A DNA stretch of 64,000 nt from Paralichthys olivaceus (Eukaryota; Chordata; Actinopteri; Pleuronectiformes; Paralichthyidae). The translations under genes were made by a program, and so were the position numbers. The stretch spans positions 9,181,001 to 9,245,000 of the forward strand of contig NC_091102.1 of the NCBI RefSeq assembly GCF_024713975.1, written 5' to 3'. This document shows, in pieces, positions 58,403-64,000 of this stretch; position 1 is the stretch's first letter, and every line of letters starts with the position of its first letter. Under the pieces are notes generated by a model, which saw only the letters and a program-made list of their open reading frames with translations, had not been told where the DNA came from and ran no database searches.

Positions 58403-59190
58403 GAAAAGTCAAAGTACATTACAAATATATTTTTCCCAAAGTCGGTTTCTGTGATTTTACATAGTTCTTCTCATACGGATGTTTGTTAGTTTGTTTCTGT
58501 TTAGTTGTTTGATGCTATGCTTTGTGGATAGTAGGAGGGGGTGGAGATGTATGGTCCATCTTTACATACAGTCTATAATACGCTGGCTTCTGAGGTTACA
58601 GATGTTTACCGTGTTTATGCTGAAAATGAAGTCCTCTCAAGCTTTCCTCAGCAGATGGATAACAGACAGTTGCACATGAGTTGTGGTTTTCAGATGCTGC
58701 CACATTTCAAAATGGCCTGTGAAGTTTTATTAACTTTATTTTATTTTATTTACAAGTTTATTTCATTCATTGACAACACAATTAAAATGCAAACACAAAA
58801 TCTCAGATCTTGAATGAAACGAAGCAGAAAGAAGAATAAGCTTCTATAATCCGCCCCTCTTTCACAAAACATTAATTAACAAAGCAAATAATTCAATACA
58901 ATTTAAAATGATGATTGTGAATTCATAAACACTTGGTTCTCACGAGGCTAAATTGAGCTCTCTACAAAAACACACAGAAGCACCTCAATAAATCCTACAG
59001 GAAATACCAGCTATAACAATAACGCTGCTGGTTTCATTATTCAAATGATGAAATTATGTTTTGATGAGTATTTGTCTTCAAAATGGAAAAATCATACACC
59101 ACTATTCTTAACTTCATTAATGTCCCACTTTTCCAGTCACATTGGTCCTATCAATTGCTGTGCAGTTGCCATGGCAACCCTGGTTTCTTG

Positions 59191-59191
<1 letters not shown>

Positions 59192-59250
<59 letters not shown>
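59192..59250. repeat. (CT)n microsatellite
   Basis: An uninterrupted CT run of about 59 bases. It causes artificial Leu-Ser reading frames in all three + strand frames. Confidence 0.97.
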
Positions 59251-59252
<2 letters not shown>

Positions 59253-60016
59253 ACCTCTCAAAGCAGCCTCCCCCAAACCTTAATGAATGAGGGGGAAAGT
59301 TGTTTCCCTATTAAACACCATTATAAGCTGCAAATAATGTTCTTCTCATAAGCCATCATCCTCAATTTGATTGCATATATAGACTAAATTATACATTATA
59401 TTAAAGCAGCCACAATAATGGCTCGTGGTGTGAGGCTGCATTGAAGAAATGGATGGTATATCCACGCAAGGATTAGTATTATTGATTAGTTTATAATCCC
59501 TGTGTTTTGTGCGTTTAAAAAAAGCTCTTGGATTATTCATGCAGCCGTCTCAATAAGCCCACCACAGGCCAGGCATTCGTCTTTAGAACAAATAAAGGTT
59601 GATGGATCCTGGCTTCACGCGGTGCGATAATGAACAGCCTTATTGCTCGGATAATGTCATAACAGAATATTCATCTATGTCTCTGTGATATATTTGGGTT
59701 TGTGTGCGCTCACATGCAACAACAACAGGTTGAAGAATGATTTCTTTTAGCCTGTGTATATATTTACTACTATCGTCCTTTCACCAGATCTGTATTCAAC
59801 TGGTCGGCAACTGCCAACCGATTGAATCTCTATATAACAGTGTGAAATCCATTATCATGCATTAATGGAAACCAACTGTCAGATCATATCTGCGTCACCT
59901 CAGGCCTCTCACCGCTCTGTGGCATGTGTCATCACCCTGACTTATGGGCCTGGTTGGGCGCAGAGACAAAAAGGACAGGAGAGGTGGAGAGTAAATAAAT
60001 ATTGTGCACAGTCGAT

Positions 60017-61397
60017 TTTATTGATGTACAGGCCAGTGGATAACCTTTTTTCCCAGTAAAAGCATTCAAGAAAGGAGTTCTTCACCACAGTATATCAGGA
60101 GTGCGAGGACCATTAGCTGCTCCGGACTTTGAGTGTTAATGCAGATTTGTTCTTCGCTGTCGAATCCTGCTACAAACATACGTCACATCCCAGCAACAAA
60201 CACACCAAGTGAAGGGAAACTGTCCACAGAGGCTGAAGAAGAATACAGAAAGCTTTATATATGTATATGTATATATATATATATTTATATCTAAATGTAA
60301 ACACAACCTTTCCTCCATTACAATAAATATTTCATAAGGCTCTAAATCTACAAAAAACATAGTCTCAAACTCTAAAACCATACCTAAAGATACCTGGAGT
60401 ATTTACCTGGAATATAAATGACTTCATATGTGTGGGCGTATGACGGTATTGAGGAATTCAGTGCATGTTCACAGTTTGTAGGCGCACATACTCGCCATTA
60501 TACCTCATGAACCGAGCCTGTGTGACACTTAATGTCTGTATGAGAGGGAAAATCAATGACTTTCAAAACATCTGAATGAACTCTCAATGGTTTTTGGTGA
60601 CATCATTTGTCCGTGGATATGATTTATAATTACATTTAGAGATAAAAGGAAACAACAAGAAAGTTGCTTTGAATGTCTGGCCACAGGTAGAAAAGCGAAA
60701 TCTGTGCATTCGACTCTGACGGATCACTGAAAAAATAGAGAAACATATCAGTTCATCTCACCTAATCTTTTTGATATCTAAGGCCTCCGGTATAAAAATG
60801 CAGGATTTGATTCCAGATTTTCATCTGCTTTGTCGCGCTCATGCCCGAGACATGCACCGCTACCTATGATTTTTGAAAGATGTGCACCTGCCTTCTACCT
60901 GTATGTTTAAGTTTGCTGCTGTATTTCGTTTTAACCCAAGAGGAAGTAACACTAATATCCTATAAAACAGTCTCAAACATCCTCGATAAGAAAGAACCCT
61001 TTTTTGCAAATCACAAAAAATCTCTGAGGGTCTGACTGAGCTACAAATCCATGAAACCCTTGGAATGTTTTTTCCCTTGTTTGTACAGAAGCCGAAGCTG
61101 ATTCAAAAAAACGTTTGGTCCATTTTCTCCAGCATGTTCCTAAGACTTGAGTTAAAACCATTTCCCCAGATTCTTTAGGAAATATGCAGCAGTACAACAA
61201 CAAAACAGCTTCTGTGTCTCAAAAGCTCCTCAAGTCATCATAACCTAAACTGTATGATGCATGAACTTTATACATTATCCCTGAAACGACACCACCATCA
61301 ATACCACAGTCTGTCCTCTCATCTCGCTGTGCTTCCCCAGCATTTCTCAATCTGAGAAACCAAATAGAAACGTTATTTGTCACAGAGGGTGAAGTCT
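60017..61397 (-). other. glra2: Possible glra2 3' UTR
   Basis: Sequence downstream of the glra2 stop on the minus strand. A TTTATT at 60017-60022 reads AATAAA on that strand and could end the transcript, giving a 1.4-kb 3' UTR. An alternating TA tract lies at about 60255-60290. The end point is uncertain. Confidence 0.4.
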
Positions 61398-64000
61398 TTA
61401 CTTCTTGTGGATGTCCTCGTGCCTGATGATCTTGTAGGTGACCCAGTAGAAGACGTTGAAGATGAGGAAGGCCAGAGGAAACGCGGCCCTGGAGATCGTG
61501 TCTATCCTCTTGGCTCTGTCCACGAACTTCTTCCTCATGGTGTCTATGTCCTTTGGGACGGGCAGTTGGGGGTTCGGGGCCGGAGCGGCGTTCTTAACAG
61601 CTGAGCCGTCCTTTGTTGGCAGACACTGGCTCATGTTGTAGCCAGCGAAATTAAAGCGGCCCTCACGCATGTCCTCATCCTGAAAAAAAGAAACACAAGC
61701 ACATGTGGACAGAGTGAACACACTTCAGCACAAAATGTATTCTTTACTTCTTGACGGCAAATGCGTTACACATATATATAGAGCTTTTTAATCTCCTTCA
61801 AATTAACATCTCATTCCATCATTCACTCAGGGTCATGTCAGGACAACCTGCTCTGTCTCCTCAGCTGCTGTGGTTCACTGAATTTTCATGGACATTAATC
61901 ATCAGATATATGCAAATAGGAAAAAAAAAACAAGATAACATCATGCCCTTAAAATAACTACTTACCTAATTAACTTTAATTCATTCAAATTATATTCATG
62001 TTACTCAAGTTCAAATATCTCCAGAATCTTCAGCCACGTTCGCAGCTCTGACAACATGGTGACGTTTAGCAGGCTGATGGTAAGTATTTTAGTAATGCAG
62101 TTTTTTTTTAACATATATCAAACTGGTGATTTTGTGTGGTCCATGTCCCATCTGCTAACATGGAGGAGGCGGGGGTTTATGACCTGTAGCGCAGCTAGCC
62201 ACAGGGGGGCAGTTGAGATGTTTGGCCTCACTTTTGGGGAGCTGCCATATTTAAGTATGGTCCATTGTGTTTGTCAGAGGATCAATGAAGTTCTAACGAC
62301 ACATCAGCCAACCTGATTTCCCAGGTTGTAACTTTAGGGAAAATCCATCCAATACTTGACCAGAGAGTGTTCAGCAATAGCATCAATAGCTGCACATCTA
62401 ACCTGTGAAAAACCAAAGAGATCTCCTTTAATGACTTTAAAACCCACCTTTTGATTCCTCCTTTGTCTTCGCCTCAGCCGAAGGAACTCCTTCTGTTGCC
62501 TGGAGACAAAATTAACCCCGGCATATTCCAGCAATGCAGCAAATACAAAGAGCAGACACACAGCCATCCAGATATCGATGGCTTTCACGTAAGAAACCTG
62601 CGGGAGACAACAGATATTTCTTCGTTAGATCAAACAACAACAAACTCAAATTCAGTCCTGATTTGACCTGGCATATTTGAAGTTTTTGTCTTCATTCGAA
62701 TCCTACACCTGTTAGATCTATTCACTGCTGATTATTTCTTCCCTCCTCTTTATGTTGCTCATTACATCAGCCAACAGTGACTTCTGCACGCCTGTAATTA
62801 GCGAGGGTGTTTGCTAACAAGTGAGCTGCCAGTAATGTCAGTGAGTGCATGGACATAAACAGCAGGAAGTAATTACTGCTTTAATTACCAATACAAAGAG
62901 AACGGCAATAATAGTTTGTACCTTGATTCCGATCTGTTTCTTTCGAGAACGTGAGGATGAAGATGGAGGCGGTAACTCCTCTTCCGTGTGACCTCACATC
63001 TCCATGACGGCTGATTAGCATGTGGAGCAAACAACTCAGCCTTTTGAAGTGCTTTTTAAGGCAGTTATTGTTTTTCTTGAGTCGAGCCGCTCTTTAAGGA
63101 GGAGGAGGATGCTCTTTAAATATTTATCAGCATACATGTGTCTTTAATGTGAGAATCTCTGTTGGGGCTGAGGCCTCCTGCGTGCACATCTACAGGCTGA
63201 TGCATGAAGAGCATCTGATCATCGAGATCAGCCTCTCGATGCCTGTCGGACCCTTCAAAAAATATGTGCATAGCAATTTATCCGGATTGAAAATAAGTGA
63301 GCGCACATCACTGCTGCTGCTGCTGTGGGTAATGTATATTTTCTTTAAGATGAAAGCAGATTTATGGTGTTACAGAAATGTCGAATGCTGTGAACGGCAC
63401 CAATCAGGTTAGAAGAGATGCCCAGCTGAGCTGTTTTTATCCTCACAGACCCATCTGTAATAAACTCCAGAAACTAAGGAAATGCACAGAATGCTTTTCT
63501 TTACTCCCACAGTTTTGGTTTTCATTGTTAGAAATCTTCATGACACCAAAGCTTTTATGTGTGTTTAATATAATAGACGTGTAGACCTGTATTCGACCTG
63601 CTGTGAGAATAAAAACCTTTTCACCTTTGGAAGAGAAGCTCTGGAGCCGGAGCTTTGAGTGGTCATGGTAAGCACGGTGGTGATGCCCAGTGCCACTCGG
63701 GCAGGAGCAGCGTCCATGTTGATCCAGAAGGACACCCAGGAGAGGATGACGATCAGGAGAGAAGGGATGTACATCTGGATCAGGTAGTATCCCATCTGAC
63801 GCTCCAGGTGAAATTTCACTTCAATACAGGTGAATTTACCTGTAAAAATTCAGACACGGGAGAACTGTCAGTTGTACAAATATGTAATTGACAATTGAAT
63901 TGTTTGTGTGCGTCCACTGACCAGTGTTGTAGTGTTTGGTGCAGTAGCCCAGCTCCTTCTCCTCCCTCATGATGAACTGAGGCAGGGTGAGCCCCTCCGA
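61398..64000 (-). CDS. glra2: Glycine receptor alpha-2, C-terminal half (cut by window edge)
   Basis: Strychnine-sensitive glycine-gated chloride channel subunit of neurons (Cys-loop family). Four exons, 5' to 3': 64000 (cut) to 63922, 63839-63625, 62597-62448, 61679-61398. The part seen starts [20 protein letters not shown] and includes the second extracellular disulfide loop and loop C ([12 protein letters not shown]), M1 ([16 protein letters not shown]), M2 pore helix ([20 protein letters not shown]), M3 ([20 protein letters not shown]), the basic start of the intracellular loop ([12 protein letters not shown]), and M4 ([20 protein letters not shown]) before the end RHEDIHKK. The 215-bp and 150-bp exons match, from memory, the conserved exon pattern of the family. 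Alpha-1, -3 and -4 are close paralogues; [12 protein letters not shown] in the loop and the fancb/mospd2 neighbours favour alpha-2. The N-terminal ligand-binding part lies beyond the window. Confidence 0.93.
62135..62285 (+). repeat. Interspersed repeat copy in the last glra2 intron
   Basis: Contains CCATGTCCCATCTGCTAACA, TGGAGGAGGCGGGGGTTTAT and GGCCTCACTTTTGGGGAGCT, all with counterparts at about 39110-39210 and, in part, at 21290-21330. It is an old, truncated member of the same family. Confidence 0.6.
62598..63624. other. glra2 intron between M2 and M3 exons
   Basis: A 1-kb intron without repeats I recognise. From about 62740 to 62925 it holds several TAATTA/ATTA homeodomain-type cores (for example CTGTAATTAGC, AAGTAATTACTGC) and looks like a candidate intronic regulatory element. 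There is no coding content. Confidence 0.4.

Larger units (their letters stand above)
56241..60016. other. Intergenic region between convergent fancb and glra2
   Basis: No coding exon is supported. It contains a minus-strand interspersed repeat fragment (about 58325-58402), a CT microsatellite (59192-59250) and a non-repetitive block at about 59370-59750 that looks like a candidate conserved element. Confidence 0.5.

Noticed and set aside
59045..59351. Three overlapping frames with long Leu-Ser runs
   Set aside because: They are translations of the (CT)n microsatellite; all three frames are equally open, as expected from simple repeats.

Overview
The window is an ordinary piece of a vertebrate nuclear genome, most likely a percomorph-type teleost fish. 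The genes are intron-rich, with GT-AG introns and codon phases that join correctly. The non-coding DNA is AT-rich, holds long dinucleotide microsatellites, and carries fragments of repeats I associate with fish genomes. By joining exons at splice sites I can reconstruct six protein-coding genes, five complete and one cut by the right edge. No tRNA, rRNA, CRISPR array, viral insertion or prokaryote-type system was seen.

Layout, left to right. 1-10522: upstream or 5' intronic DNA of tbl1x with dispersed repeats and no supported coding exon. 10571-16370 (+): tbl1x, LisH and WD40 subunit of the N-CoR/SMRT corepressor complex, 14 coding exons, 513 residues. 19558-25364 (-): gpr143, the melanosomal GPCR mutated in ocular albinism, 9 exons, 416 residues. 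28300-30966 (+): asb9-like ankyrin/SOCS-box E3 adaptor, 7 coding exons, 265 residues. 34642-48166 (-): mospd2, CRAL-TRIO plus MSP-domain ER contact-site protein, 15 exons, 524 residues. 49216-55802 (+): fancb, Fanconi anaemia core-complex subunit, 8 coding exons, about 840 residues. 61398 to beyond 64000 (-): the 3' half of glra2, glycine receptor alpha-2.

Strands alternate strictly (+,-,+,-,+,-). tbl1x/gpr143, asb9/mospd2 and fancb/glra2 are tail-to-tail; gpr143/asb9 and mospd2/fancb are head-to-head. From memory the human orthologues lie on Xp22: TBL1X-GPR143 in one place and GLRA2-FANCB-MOSPD2-ASB9 several Mb away. One inversion of the second block, plus loss of the DNA between, would give this order and every orientation here. 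The genes do not form a pathway; the order is conserved synteny.

Most notable non-gene features: a 55-bp minisatellite filling half of the roughly 1-kb divergent mospd2/fancb interval; a repeat just 3' of tbl1x holding two perfect and one imperfect palindromic oestrogen-response-element matches; an MITF-type M-box about 130 bp upstream of the gpr143 start codon; a 351-bp MITE-like element with TTAA ends inside gpr143; several copies of one interspersed repeat; a decayed LINE tail in fancb; and several non-coding blocks that look like candidate conserved elements. I found no convincing previously undescribed system.
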